A DNA stretch of 64,000 nt from Allomuricauda sp. (GTDB taxonomy: Bacteria > Bacteroidota > Bacteroidia > Flavobacteriales > Flavobacteriaceae). Position 1 is the first letter of the stretch. The number at the start of each line of letters is the position of its first letter. Positions 40,089 through 49,390 of the stretch are shown piece by piece. The stretch covers positions 1 to 64,000 of the forward strand of contig NZ_JACESV010000007.1 in assembly GCF_013911645.1 (NCBI RefSeq). The letters run 5' to 3'. The position numbers and the translations under genes were made by a program. The notes below the pieces were generated by a model. It had not been told where the DNA came from and ran no database searches. It saw only the letters and a list, made by a program, of their open reading frames with translations.

Positions 40089-41042
40089 TTAGTCAGTACA
40101 TTTTCCTTTTAATTGGATTTTATTTTTATCCAAAAATTGATAGCGCAATCCGTTTTTAGCATACACAATGCTTTCCAGAATAGCATCCAATCTTTCGTTA
40201 TCGTATGTTGCGGTGATATGGCAATTGCCAATGGTATTGTTATCAACCACAAAAGTTACTCCGTACCAGCGTTCCAAGGTCTGTAGCACTTTGGACAGTT
40301 CTGCGTCATCAAAATGAATGATGCCGTCTTTCCAATGTAGAAATGAGGCAATATCTATCTTTTCCTTGGAAATGGATTTTGAATTTCTATTGAAAATACC
40401 CTGCTCATTGGGCAACAGGAGTAGTTCGCTTTCTTCTGAAGCTACTTTTACCTTGCCTGTTGCCACTGTTATTGCCACTTGCTGGTTTTCTGGATAGGTA
40501 TTCACATTAAAAGAAGTACCCAGCACCGTGGTTGCCACCTCGCCCGATTTTATGATAAAGGGTTTATCCAGGTTTTTAGCAACATCAAAAAAAGCTTCGC
40601 CTTCGAGTTCCACTTCCCTTGTATCGCCTTCAAATCGTTGCGGATATTTTATGGTACTGCCAGCGTTAAGATATACCTCGGTACCATCGGCCAAAACAAT
40701 GTGTAGCTTTTGTCCCCACTCCGTGGTTTTGGTAATCTTGGCAATGGGTTCCACCACTTCTGTTTGATGGGTAAAGGTGTAGGCAAAATATCCAAGTCCA
40801 ATCAACAAGGTTAACGAAGCCGCCACGCTGCTCCATTTTAGTATTGGCCTTCTTTTGGAATTATTTATATGTTTGGCCAATTTTTGACCTACCCGCTTCT
40901 TTTGTTTTGGATTTTTAAAAACGTTTTGATGGTTCTTGAAAAGCAACTTATGGTCAAACTCCTCCAAGAGTGATTCCTCCTTTTTGGTAATGGTACCATT
41001 CAGGTATTTTTTCATCAAAACTTTGATCTCATTTTCAGTCAT
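40089..41042 (-). CDS. FecR family anti-sigma factor
   Basis: Central TM, GQKLHIVLADGTEVYLNAGSTIKYPQRFEGDTREVELEGEAFFDVAKN. Confidence 0.95.
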   Translation of the reverse strand: MTENEIKVLMKKYLNGTITKKEESLLEEFDHKLLFKNHQNVFKNPKQKKRVGQKLAKHINNSKRRPILKWSSVAASLTLLIGLGYFAYTFTHQTEVVEPIAKITKTTEWGQKLHIVLADGTEVYLNAGSTIKYPQRFEGDTREVELEGEAFFDVAKNLDKPFIIKSGEVATTVLGTSFNVNTYPENQQVAITVATGKVKVASEESELLLLPNEQGIFNRNSKSISKEKIDIASFLHWKDGIIHFDDAELSKVLQTLERWYGVTFVVDNNTIGNCHITATYDNERLDAILESIVYAKNGLRYQFLDKNKIQLKGKCTD

Positions 41043-41163
41043 TGTATGTCCGTTTCAACTACAAGTACCAGAAACGTACAGGGACGCACACTCGAAAAAT
41101 CTGTTTTAATGATTACTTAATAGTACAGGAAACCTCTTAACCTTAAGCTAAAAAACCCATCAT

Positions 41164-41733
41164 TTAAAGGAACAATGATTTAACAATGGAAAGGTCTTTG
41201 CGAAGCCTTCGAAGTGCAAAGGAAATTTGATTCTCAACCGAGCGATGGGAAATGTTCAGTCGCTCCGCGATTTCCTTATTACTGATGTTGTGTATCCGGC
41301 TCAACCTAAATACTTCCTGACATCTTTGAGGAAGATTGGACATACTTACATCAATACGTTCGGTAAGCTCCATAAGGTCTTCTTCCAACTCCATTTCTGG
41401 GGCTATATAAATCGAATTGGCAGCCTCAATCTGTGTTTTGTTAAACTTGGTATCCCTTAAAGTATTGTAACATTTATACCGAATCGCTTTGAAGAGATAT
41501 GACTTAATATGGTTTACGTCTACAGTTTCCCTGCGTTGCCAATAATCGATCCAGATGTCCTGAACCAAATCCTTGGCCAAGGAATCGTTCATTACCAAAG
41601 ACGCTGCGTAAACGTACATGGGCTCCCAAAGCATGGAGAACAGACTGTTAAATGCATTCCTGTCCGAGGCTTTGACCCGGACAGCAAGTTCTTGCTGTGC
41701 TTCATTTGTATGGGGGTGTTTCATCACGGACAA
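41164..41733 (-). CDS. RNA polymerase ECF sigma-70 factor
   Basis: DLVQDIWIDYWQRRE region 2; LPQRCQEVFRLSRIHNISNKEIAERLNISHRSVENQI region 4. Confidence 0.95.
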   Translation of the reverse strand: MSVMKHPHTNEAQQELAVRVKASDRNAFNSLFSMLWEPMYVYAASLVMNDSLAKDLVQDIWIDYWQRRETVDVNHIKSYLFKAIRYKCYNTLRDTKFNKTQIEAANSIYIAPEMELEEDLMELTERIDVSMSNLPQRCQEVFRLSRIHNISNKEIAERLNISHRSVENQISFALRRLRKDLSIVKSLFL

Positions 41734-41889
41734 ATTTCATAAAAATAAGAGTGGACGGATATTATGATATTGTAAACTTTACGAAAGCTTGTTCTCGTGT
41801 TGGTTTTAAAAACCATCGACCATAAAAAGCCATTAAAATCCTTCCCTTTTGTCCAAAAAAATTATATTTGCACACCTAAAATTCCAAAG

Positions 41890-41973
41890 GCCCACGTGGT
41901 GGAATTGGTAGACACGCTACCTTGAGGGGGTAGTGTTCGTAAGGACGTGCTGGTTCGACTCCAGTCGTGGGCA
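41890..41973 (+). tRNA. tRNA-Leu (anticodon GAG)
   Basis: gcccacg/cgtgggc acceptor stem, ctacc-ttgaggg-ggtag anticodon arm, variable arm, ggttcgactcc T arm; CCA not encoded. Confidence 0.93.
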
Positions 41974-41980
41974 CAGAAGA

Positions 41981-42007
41981 AAACCGCAAAATCTTGCGGT
42001 TTTTTTG
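41981..42007 (+). terminator. Intrinsic terminator after tRNA-Leu
   Basis: AAACCGCAA-aatc-TTGCGGTTTTTTT. Confidence 0.75.
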
Positions 42008-42132
42008 TTTTCAAGGCTACGGATAGACTTCTATTTTTAGTCATTCTTTTTACTTCTGCTTTTTTTATTTATTTTCCGAGTAATTCCTAATCAGTCATAG
42101 TTGAATACTTATCCCTTATATAAACGATAGGC

Positions 42133-43236
42133 ATGGATGCACAAGTATCAAGTGAAATTTCCATGTTTTATGGATGGTGGCAGCTTTCGGTATGCCTTTT
42201 TGCATTTCTTTCCCTAATGGCCATTTGGTACCATATCGGGAAAAAGCAAAATGATTATGGCCCTGTATGGCTGGCCCTTTCGGTGCTTTGTTGGGCGTTT
42301 TCTGGGCTTGTGGAAATTGTGTACCTCAACAATAATGGTTTTTACCCTCATTTTAAAGATGGCCTTAGGAGTATTCTATCATTGACCAACAGTTTGTTTA
42401 TTTTGATGGCCCTGCCTTGGTTCAAATATTTGCCCAAACAATTGGCTCCTTTGATAAAATCGAAGTTTTGGCCCTACATCATCGGTATTCCTTATGCATT
42501 TGCACTGTTTCCTACCCTGTTCAAAATGTTTTTGGTCCGTGAAGCATACGTCATCAACGAGCTGGATGTTGTTTATGCGCTGTTGACCTTACTATTTTTA
42601 GGATTTGTTCTATGGGAATCTTTTATAAAAAGAAGACTCCCCCTCTTGGGTTGGTTGGCATTGATCACCATTTTGGTAACGTTGATGGCCCAGATGTACA
42701 AATTGATGGACAGCACCATCAATCTGTTGTTGTTTTCCGCTATTTTCAAAACTTCCCTGATCATGCTGTTCTTTGCCCTGGCACTAAGCTGGGTAAAGGA
42801 ACTTACCGAAACGGTGATACCAGGACCCCATCAGCTAAAACTTTTATTTGGCAAAACCGATAACCAAAAAAGCGGTGGCGAAACCTCCGTGACCTTGATC
42901 GGGTTTGCTGGCAATAAAGATAGAATCGTGCGGCTCACCCCTGCCCTCTACCGCTTGTTGAGAACATTTGCCGAACGCAAACTAAATTCAACCGATAATT
43001 GGTTGGAAATAAAGCCCAAAAATTTTGAAGCCTCAAAAAATTACGACATTAACGACCACAATGAGCTTAAAAGGTTATTGGAGGCGCTGCTTAATGGACT
43101 CTTCGGCAAAAAGAATTGGACAAGGGACAAACACTATAATCCCTTAAAAAATACATTGTTCGAAATGTCAGAAAACAGGGAAAGGAAAATTAGACTACAC
43201 ATTCCAAAAGAAAACATACGCATTGAAAATGAATGA
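42133..43236 (+). CDS. Hypothetical membrane protein with C-terminal cytosolic (possibly DNA-binding) domain
   Basis: About seven hydrophobic helices followed by a ~130-aa charged domain (RIVRLTPALYRLLRTFAERK...HNELKRLLEALLNGLFGKKNW). Confidence 0.6.
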   Translation: MDAQVSSEISMFYGWWQLSVCLFAFLSLMAIWYHIGKKQNDYGPVWLALSVLCWAFSGLVEIVYLNNNGFYPHFKDGLRSILSLTNSLFILMALPWFKYLPKQLAPLIKSKFWPYIIGIPYAFALFPTLFKMFLVREAYVINELDVVYALLTLLFLGFVLWESFIKRRLPLLGWLALITILVTLMAQMYKLMDSTINLLLFSAIFKTSLIMLFFALALSWVKELTETVIPGPHQLKLLFGKTDNQKSGGETSVTLIGFAGNKDRIVRLTPALYRLLRTFAERKLNSTDNWLEIKPKNFEASKNYDINDHNELKRLLEALLNGLFGKKNWTRDKHYNPLKNTLFEMSENRERKIRLHIPKENIRIENE

Positions 43237-43342
43237 CTTAGCTTTTATTTGTCAGTTCTTTGGTTACTGACATTTTGAGATTCATTCCGACAATTCCCAA
43301 TAAGTTCAATCCAACAATCGAAATTCAGGCAAACTTTCGACT

Positions 43343-44989
43343 ATGGATAAAACTCTTTTGTACATCACATTATGTATTCCAAGCAATGCAATTTTAGCAT
43401 CCACATCCGAAAAAGGTCTGGACGAAAAAATAAATGAAGCCTTTATGCCCTTTGCTGTATGGTGGGAAAACCTGATTTTGGCAGAAATCCCCATTTTCGG
43501 GCATGGCATTCCAATAATCCTTATCATTCTGATATTGGGGGCTCTGTTCTTCACTCTCTACTTTGGATTTGTCAACATCCGTCATTTTCCAACAGCCATA
43601 CAAGTGGTCCGTGGAAAATATGATGAATTTGAAAAGACAGCCCCCAAACCAAAACCACAGGTTTATGAAGTTGATGGTGACTTGGTGGATACCATTAAAG
43701 ATGAAGGACACTCGGGAGAGGTAAACCACTTTCAGGCCTTGGCCACCGCAGTATCAGGTACTGTAGGTCTGGGCAATATAGCCATGGTTGCCGTGGCCAT
43801 TTCCTTTGGAGGGCCCGGAGCCACTTTTTGGATGATTTTGGCCGGGCTGCTTGGCATGTCCACTAAGTTTGTGGAATGCACCCTTGGGGTAAAGTATCGA
43901 GATATTGATACTGATGGAAACGTATATGGTGGTCCCATGTATTATTTGTCCAAAGGGGTAAAAGAGCGAGGGTTTTCCCGCTTGGGCAAATTTTTGGCCG
44001 CCGTTTTTGCCATACTCTGCGTGGGGGCTTCCTTTGGTGGTGGAAACGCTTTTCAAAGCAACCAGGCCGCCGCCCAGATTATAGAACGTTTTGGTTTGAC
44101 TGGTGATGCTACGGGGAGCATCATTGGCCTTGTTTTTGCAATTTTGGCGGGAATTGTAATCATTGGTGGAATCAAACGCATAGCCAAGGTTACGGAAAAA
44201 GTGGTTCCCTTTATGGCCATACTATATGTGGGTGCTGCACTGTTCATCATAATTTCCAAAATAGAATGGGTCGATGATGCCTTTGCCCTCATCATAAAAG
44301 AAGCTTTCACACCCGAAGCAACAATTTCAGGTGGATTTGTAGGGGTTATGATCCAGGGGTTTAGAAGAGCTGCCTTTTCCAATGAAGCGGGCGCAGGCTC
44401 TGCCGCCATAGCCCACTCGGCCGTGAATACCTCGTTCCCAGCGTCGGAAGGACTGGTTGGCCTGTTGGAACCTTTTATTGACACCGTTTTGGTGTGTACC
44501 ATGACAGCCGTTGTCATCATCCTCTTTAACATGGACGGTGTTTTTGTATATGGCAATGTAGTAGAGGGCCAAGCCTTAATGACTGATGGAAGTCGATTGG
44601 GCGGGGTCAACATTACATCCCTGGCTTTCGAAAATTCCATTAACGGTTCTTCCTGGATCCTAATGGCCGCTGTATGCCTGTTTGCCTTCAGTACCATACT
44701 ATCTTGGTCCTATTATGGGCTACAGGCCTGGAAATACCTTTTCGGAAGGGGAAAAATGGTTGACTTAACCTATAAAATCATATTCCTCTTGTTTACAGTG
44801 CTGGGTGCTGCGATAACCCTGGATGCAGTGATAAAGTTTTCAGATGCCATGATATTGGCCCTGGTATTCCCAAACATGATCGGTTTGCTCATCTTGTTCC
44901 CCTATGTAAAAAAAGAATTCAAAGGCTATATGCATTTGATTGCCAAAAAATCAGCATTTAAAAAAGATAATGGCAAGAAACACCTATAA
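43343..44989 (+). CDS. Alanine/glycine:cation symporter (AGCS) family protein
   Basis: FQALATAVSGTVGLGNIAMVAVAISFGGPGATFWMILAGLLGMSTKFVECTLGVKYR. Confidence 0.93.
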   Translation: MDKTLLYITLCIPSNAILASTSEKGLDEKINEAFMPFAVWWENLILAEIPIFGHGIPIILIILILGALFFTLYFGFVNIRHFPTAIQVVRGKYDEFEKTAPKPKPQVYEVDGDLVDTIKDEGHSGEVNHFQALATAVSGTVGLGNIAMVAVAISFGGPGATFWMILAGLLGMSTKFVECTLGVKYRDIDTDGNVYGGPMYYLSKGVKERGFSRLGKFLAAVFAILCVGASFGGGNAFQSNQAAAQIIERFGLTGDATGSIIGLVFAILAGIVIIGGIKRIAKVTEKVVPFMAILYVGAALFIIISKIEWVDDAFALIIKEAFTPEATISGGFVGVMIQGFRRAAFSNEAGAGSAAIAHSAVNTSFPASEGLVGLLEPFIDTVLVCTMTAVVIILFNMDGVFVYGNVVEGQALMTDGSRLGGVNITSLAFENSINGSSWILMAAVCLFAFSTILSWSYYGLQAWKYLFGRGKMVDLTYKIIFLLFTVLGAAITLDAVIKFSDAMILALVFPNMIGLLILFPYVKKEFKGYMHLIAKKSAFKKDNGKKHL

Positions 44990-45136
44990 GAGTTTTTTTC
45001 CAAGGGAAAATCCTGTCTGCCTTTAGGAATATATCAAGAACAAGGACTTTGACGTTGAACTCTGCAATCCTTTATAACTTTTTGAGGGTTAGTGCAAATT
45101 TTATGATAAAAATCTAGGATGGCATCTATTTAATCG

Positions 45137-45158
45137 TAAATTTGTTTAATCTTTAAAC
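45137..45158 (+). promoter_or_regulatory. Putative -7 box TAAATTTG abutting inverted repeat GTTTAA-TCT-TTAAAC
   Basis: TAAATTTG fits the Bacteroidetes TANNTTTG -7 element; palindrome 45144..45158 directly upstream of the MerR-type start. Confidence 0.6.
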
Positions 45159-45165
45159 GTAAAAG

Positions 45166-46065
45166 ATGAACAGTGTAAAAACTTCTTTTAGTATTCGGGA
45201 TATGGAGAACCTTTCGGGCATAAAAGCCCACACCATCCGAATTTGGGAAAAGAGATATAATTTATTCCGTCCTGAAAGAACGAACACAAATATCCGGACA
45301 TACAACATTACCAGTCTACAAAAGTTATTGAACGTTACCCTACTTTATAACAATGGGTACAAAATTTCCAAAATCGCCAAGTTAGGGGATGAAAAAATAC
45401 CGGCATTGGTCAATGAGATTGTTTCGCAAAAAAGTGAAAAGAACCACATACTCAATTCATTGAAACTATCGATGCTCAATTTTGACCAATCACTTTTTTT
45501 GAAGACCTACAATGGGCTCATGGAGGAGAAATCGTTTACCCAAATCTTTAACGAGGTCTTTATCCCCCTGTTGAACGAACTTGGATTGTTGTGGCAAACC
45601 AACACCATAAGTCCGGCCCACGAGCATTTTATATCCAACTTGATCAAACAAAAAATATATATCCATACCGAGAAGCTTCAATTTGAAACTCCCGCAAAAA
45701 AAGATGAAGTATACGTTCTTTTTCTTCCTGAAAACGAGATACACGAATTGGGGCTCTTGTACATTAATTACCAATTGGCCCTTAACGGCTACAAAACCAT
45801 ATATTTAGGACAGACCATGCCGGTGGAAAGTCTTGAGGATTTACTGAAATATTACGATAACATCAGGTTTATTTCCTACTTTACCGTAGCACCCACCAAA
45901 GATGACATTGATGATTATTTTAAACGATTCCGTAAGGTGTTAAAAAAATCGCCCGGTTCCAAACTTTACGTTTTGGGTCATCAGATACAAGAATTTGAGG
46001 ATGAGCAACCTTCGGGTCCCATCAAAATATTTAAATCCATTAATCAACTGATAGAATCGCTTTAA
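45166..46065 (+). CDS. MerR family regulator with B12-binding-like domain (CarH/LitR-like)
   Basis: SFSIRDMENLSGIKAHTIRIWEKRYNLFRPERT; W-x9-EH (WQTNTISPAHEH); ENEIHELG; adjacent to crt genes. Confidence 0.88.
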   Translation: MNSVKTSFSIRDMENLSGIKAHTIRIWEKRYNLFRPERTNTNIRTYNITSLQKLLNVTLLYNNGYKISKIAKLGDEKIPALVNEIVSQKSEKNHILNSLKLSMLNFDQSLFLKTYNGLMEEKSFTQIFNEVFIPLLNELGLLWQTNTISPAHEHFISNLIKQKIYIHTEKLQFETPAKKDEVYVLFLPENEIHELGLLYINYQLALNGYKTIYLGQTMPVESLEDLLKYYDNIRFISYFTVAPTKDDIDDYFKRFRKVLKKSPGSKLYVLGHQIQEFEDEQPSGPIKIFKSINQLIESL

Positions 46066-46071
46066 GTCCAA

Positions 46072-47532
46072 ATGGAAAAAGTAATTGTCATCGGTTCTGG
46101 TTTTTCTTCCCTATCCGCCTCATGTTATTTGGCAAAAGAAGGATTTGAGGTGGAACTATTCGAAAAAAATGATACCGTGGGCGGCAGGGCAAGACAATTG
46201 GTCAAAGATGGTTTTACCTTTGATATTGGCCCAAGCTGGTATTGGATGCCCGATATTTTTGATAAATTTTTTGCTGACTTCAACAAAAAGACCTCGGACT
46301 ATTACCAGTTGGACAAGCTAAACCCCGCCTATAAAATTTTCTTCGAAGACGACGTGATCACCATAGGTGACTGTATGGATAAAATATGCAGCGAGTTCGA
46401 ACGCATTGAATCGGGAAGCAGCGTACATTTGAAACAATTTATAGCCGAAGCCCAAGAAAATTATAATATCGCTATCAACAAGGTGGTGTTGAGGCCAGGT
46501 CTTTCCCCTTTAGAACTTGTAACCAAAGAAACCGTTTTAAAGGTTGACCAGTTTTTTAAAACCATAAGTCAACAGGTGCGTAAACGCTTCAAAAATCCAA
46601 AGTTGGTATCCACTTTGGAGTTTCCCGTACTTTTCTTGGGAGCCAAACCCAGCAAAACCCCATCCTTCTACAATTTTATGAATTTTGCCGACTTTGGTTT
46701 GGGCACATGGCATCCAAAAGGTGGTATGTACGAAATCATCAAGGCCATGCAAAGTCTGGCAGAAGAATTGGGCGTAACCATACATACCAATAGCCCCGCA
46801 ACACATATTCTAGTATCCGATGGAGAGGTCTTGGGCATCAGGAGCAAAGGGGAAAATCATCTTGGTGATTATGTGGTGAGCGGTGCCGACTATCATCATT
46901 CCGAAACTTTATTGGATAAAAAATACCGACAATATTCCGAAGAATACTGGAACAAAAAAACTTATGCCCCTTCCTCTCTGCTGTTCTATATAGGTTTTGA
47001 CAAGAAATTGGAAAATATTGAACATCACAATTTGTTTTTTGACACCGACTTTGAAAAACATGCCCAAGAAATCTATGATAATCCCCAATGGCCCAGCAAT
47101 CCGTTGTTCTATGCCAACTTTCCGTCGGTAACCGATGCCACAATGGCGCCAAATGGTAAAGAAACAGGTTTTTTCTTGGTGCCCATTGCCCCTGGATTGG
47201 AAGATACACCACAAGTACGTGACCAATATTTTGATATTGTAATGGACCGATTTGAAAATTTAACCAAGCAAACTGTAAAAAAATCAGTAATTTTTAAGGA
47301 AAGTTTCTGTGTAAACGATTTTGTGGAGCAGTACAATTCCTATAAAGGTAATGCCTATGGCTTGGCAAACACGTTGCGCCAAACCGCTTTTTTACGACCT
47401 AACCTCAAAAGTAGCAAAGTAAAAAAATTGTTCTTTACCGGTCAGTTGACCGTTCCCGGCCCAGGGGTACCACCATCCCTGATCTCCGGAAAATTGGTGG
47501 CTGATTTAATCATTAAGGAAGTAAAAAGATGA
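46072..47532 (+). CDS. crtI: Phytoene desaturase
   Basis: VIGSGFSSLSASCYLAKEGFEVELFEKNDTVGGRARQ; PGPGVPPSLISGKLVAD. Confidence 0.93.
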   Translation: MEKVIVIGSGFSSLSASCYLAKEGFEVELFEKNDTVGGRARQLVKDGFTFDIGPSWYWMPDIFDKFFADFNKKTSDYYQLDKLNPAYKIFFEDDVITIGDCMDKICSEFERIESGSSVHLKQFIAEAQENYNIAINKVVLRPGLSPLELVTKETVLKVDQFFKTISQQVRKRFKNPKLVSTLEFPVLFLGAKPSKTPSFYNFMNFADFGLGTWHPKGGMYEIIKAMQSLAEELGVTIHTNSPATHILVSDGEVLGIRSKGENHLGDYVVSGADYHHSETLLDKKYRQYSEEYWNKKTYAPSSLLFYIGFDKKLENIEHHNLFFDTDFEKHAQEIYDNPQWPSNPLFYANFPSVTDATMAPNGKETGFFLVPIAPGLEDTPQVRDQYFDIVMDRFENLTKQTVKKSVIFKESFCVNDFVEQYNSYKGNAYGLANTLRQTAFLRPNLKSSKVKKLFFTGQLTVPGPGVPPSLISGKLVADLIIKEVKR

Positions 47533-48371
47533 AAACTATTTTTGACGAAGTATCCTACAACTGCAGCAAGGTCGTGACCCAGTCTTACAGCACCTCTTTT
47601 TCGTTGGCCACCAAAATGTTGGCACCGTCCATCCGTTCCGATATATACAATATTTACGGTTTTGTACGTTTTGCCGACGAAATTGTGGATACCTTTCACT
47701 ATTACGACAAGGCCAAATTGTTCAATGCCTTTGAAAAAGACATGGAACGGGCCATTGATGACAAAATTAGTTTGAACCCTATTTTGAATTCCTTTCAGCA
47801 TACCTATCACAAGTATGACATTCCGCATCATTTAGTAGCGTCGTTTATGAAAAGTATGCGCATGGACCTTACCAAGAAAAACTATGAGACTTTTGATGAA
47901 TACCGTGAGTATATTTATGGTTCTGCCGATGTTGTTGGTTTGATGTGCCTTTGTGTATTTGTAAAAGGGGACAAGGAAAAGTATGAAAAATTGAAAGAAT
48001 CGGCCATGGCTTTGGGTTCCGCTTTTCAAAAAGTGAACTTTTTACGTGATCTAAAAGCTGATTACGAGCATTTGAACCGGGCCTATTTTCCGAACACCAA
48101 CTTGATGGAACTGGACGAGGAGTCCAAAAAGCGTATCGTAAACGAGATCAAGGCCGATTTTGCGCTTGGGTACTCAGGAATTGTACAGTTGCCCGAACAA
48201 GCCAAGTTTGGAGTTTATACCGCATATAGATATTATAAAAAACTGCTCCAAAAATTGCAGGGCACACCTCCGCTGGAGATCAAAAACACTAGGATCCGTG
48301 TCCCCAATTATCAAAAATTTGGGCTGTTGGCACAATCGTATGTAAATTATAAATTACAATTGGTACAATGA
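47529..48371 (+). CDS. crtB: Phytoene synthase
   Basis: YSTSFSLATKM, IYGFVRFADEIVDTF, ALGSAFQKVNFLRDLKADYEHLNRAYFP. Confidence 0.93.
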   Translation: MKTIFDEVSYNCSKVVTQSYSTSFSLATKMLAPSIRSDIYNIYGFVRFADEIVDTFHYYDKAKLFNAFEKDMERAIDDKISLNPILNSFQHTYHKYDIPHHLVASFMKSMRMDLTKKNYETFDEYREYIYGSADVVGLMCLCVFVKGDKEKYEKLKESAMALGSAFQKVNFLRDLKADYEHLNRAYFPNTNLMELDEESKKRIVNEIKADFALGYSGIVQLPEQAKFGVYTAYRYYKKLLQKLQGTPPLEIKNTRIRVPNYQKFGLLAQSYVNYKLQLVQ

Positions 48372-48820
48372 AAGTAGCACTTTGGATATTGATATTTTTG
48401 GCAACTTTTTGCTTTATGGAGTTTATGGCATGGTTTACCCATAAATACGTAATGCATGGTTTTCTATGGAGCCTGCATAAGGACCACCATAAAAAAGATC
48501 ATGATTCCTGGTTTGAGCGGAATGATGCTTTCTTTATTTTTTACGCCGTCGTTAGCATGACGTTGTTTTACTTGGGCAGTTACACCTCGTTTTGGTATGG
48601 ATGGCCGTTAGGATTTGGCATTTTGGCCTATGGCATTGCTTATTTTACAGTTCACGATATATTTATTCACCAACGCTTTAAAATATTTAGGAATGCCAAC
48701 AATTGGTATGCGCGAGGAGTACGTAGGGCGCACAAAATCCATCATAAACATTTGGGTAAAGAAGATGGGGAATGCTTTGGAATGTTGGTCGTCCCTTTCA
48801 AATATTTTAAGAAGAAATAA
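48368..48820 (+). CDS. crtZ: Beta-carotene hydroxylase
   Basis: FMAWFTHKYVMHGFLWSLHKDHHKK, VHDIFIHQRF, RRAHKIHHKH His-box motifs. Confidence 0.92.
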   Translation: MKVALWILIFLATFCFMEFMAWFTHKYVMHGFLWSLHKDHHKKDHDSWFERNDAFFIFYAVVSMTLFYLGSYTSFWYGWPLGFGILAYGIAYFTVHDIFIHQRFKIFRNANNWYARGVRRAHKIHHKHLGKEDGECFGMLVVPFKYFKKK

Positions 48821-48823
48821 TAG

Positions 48824-49390
48824 CTATTCGGAAATCAGCTCGTCCAACAGGCTACGGGTCTTGTCGGAATTCCAATTGGCGGCCCCCGTTTTATCCACTA
48901 CTACATTGCCCTTTTTATCAATAATATAGGTTACGGGAATACTACTACTTTCCAACTCCTTTGGTGTGGCCGATGCTTGAAAATATACAGGTAAATCATA
49001 CCCTTTTTTCTTTAGAAATGCCTCAACTTTTTGTTTTTCATCATTGGCAACAAAGGCAAAAGTGACTTTATCTCCATAATCTTCGTAGAGCTCCACAAAA
49101 CCCGGTAGTTCGGCCACACAAGGGGGACACCAAGTTGCCCAAACGTTCACCAAAATAACTTCCCCTTGTTTTGATTGGAGGTTGGTTGATTTACCCTTTA
49201 GATCAACAAGGTTCCAGTTATAGTTTTTCAACCTAGTTTGTTCATCCTTGTCAACTGTGCTTGGACTGATTACTGTGGCAACGATTTTATTGACCCATAC
49301 CCGTGGATAGAAGCCCAAAGGGGTAAAAAGTATGAGCACTATGGCCAAAATCCATATAGCGTTGCCGATCTGTTCCTTGGTGATTTTCAT
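48824..49390 (-). CDS. TlpA-like thiol-disulfide oxidoreductase
   Basis: VILVNVWATWCPPCVAELPGFVELYEDYGDKVTF. Confidence 0.92.
   Translation of the reverse strand: MKITKEQIGNAIWILAIVLILFTPLGFYPRVWVNKIVATVISPSTVDKDEQTRLKNYNWNLVDLKGKSTNLQSKQGEVILVNVWATWCPPCVAELPGFVELYEDYGDKVTFAFVANDEKQKVEAFLKKKGYDLPVYFQASATPKELESSSIPVTYIIDKKGNVVVDKTGAANWNSDKTRSLLDELISE

Noticed and set aside
44053-44697. 214-aa minus-strand ORF
   Set aside because: Antisense to the AGCS symporter; low-complexity shadow translation
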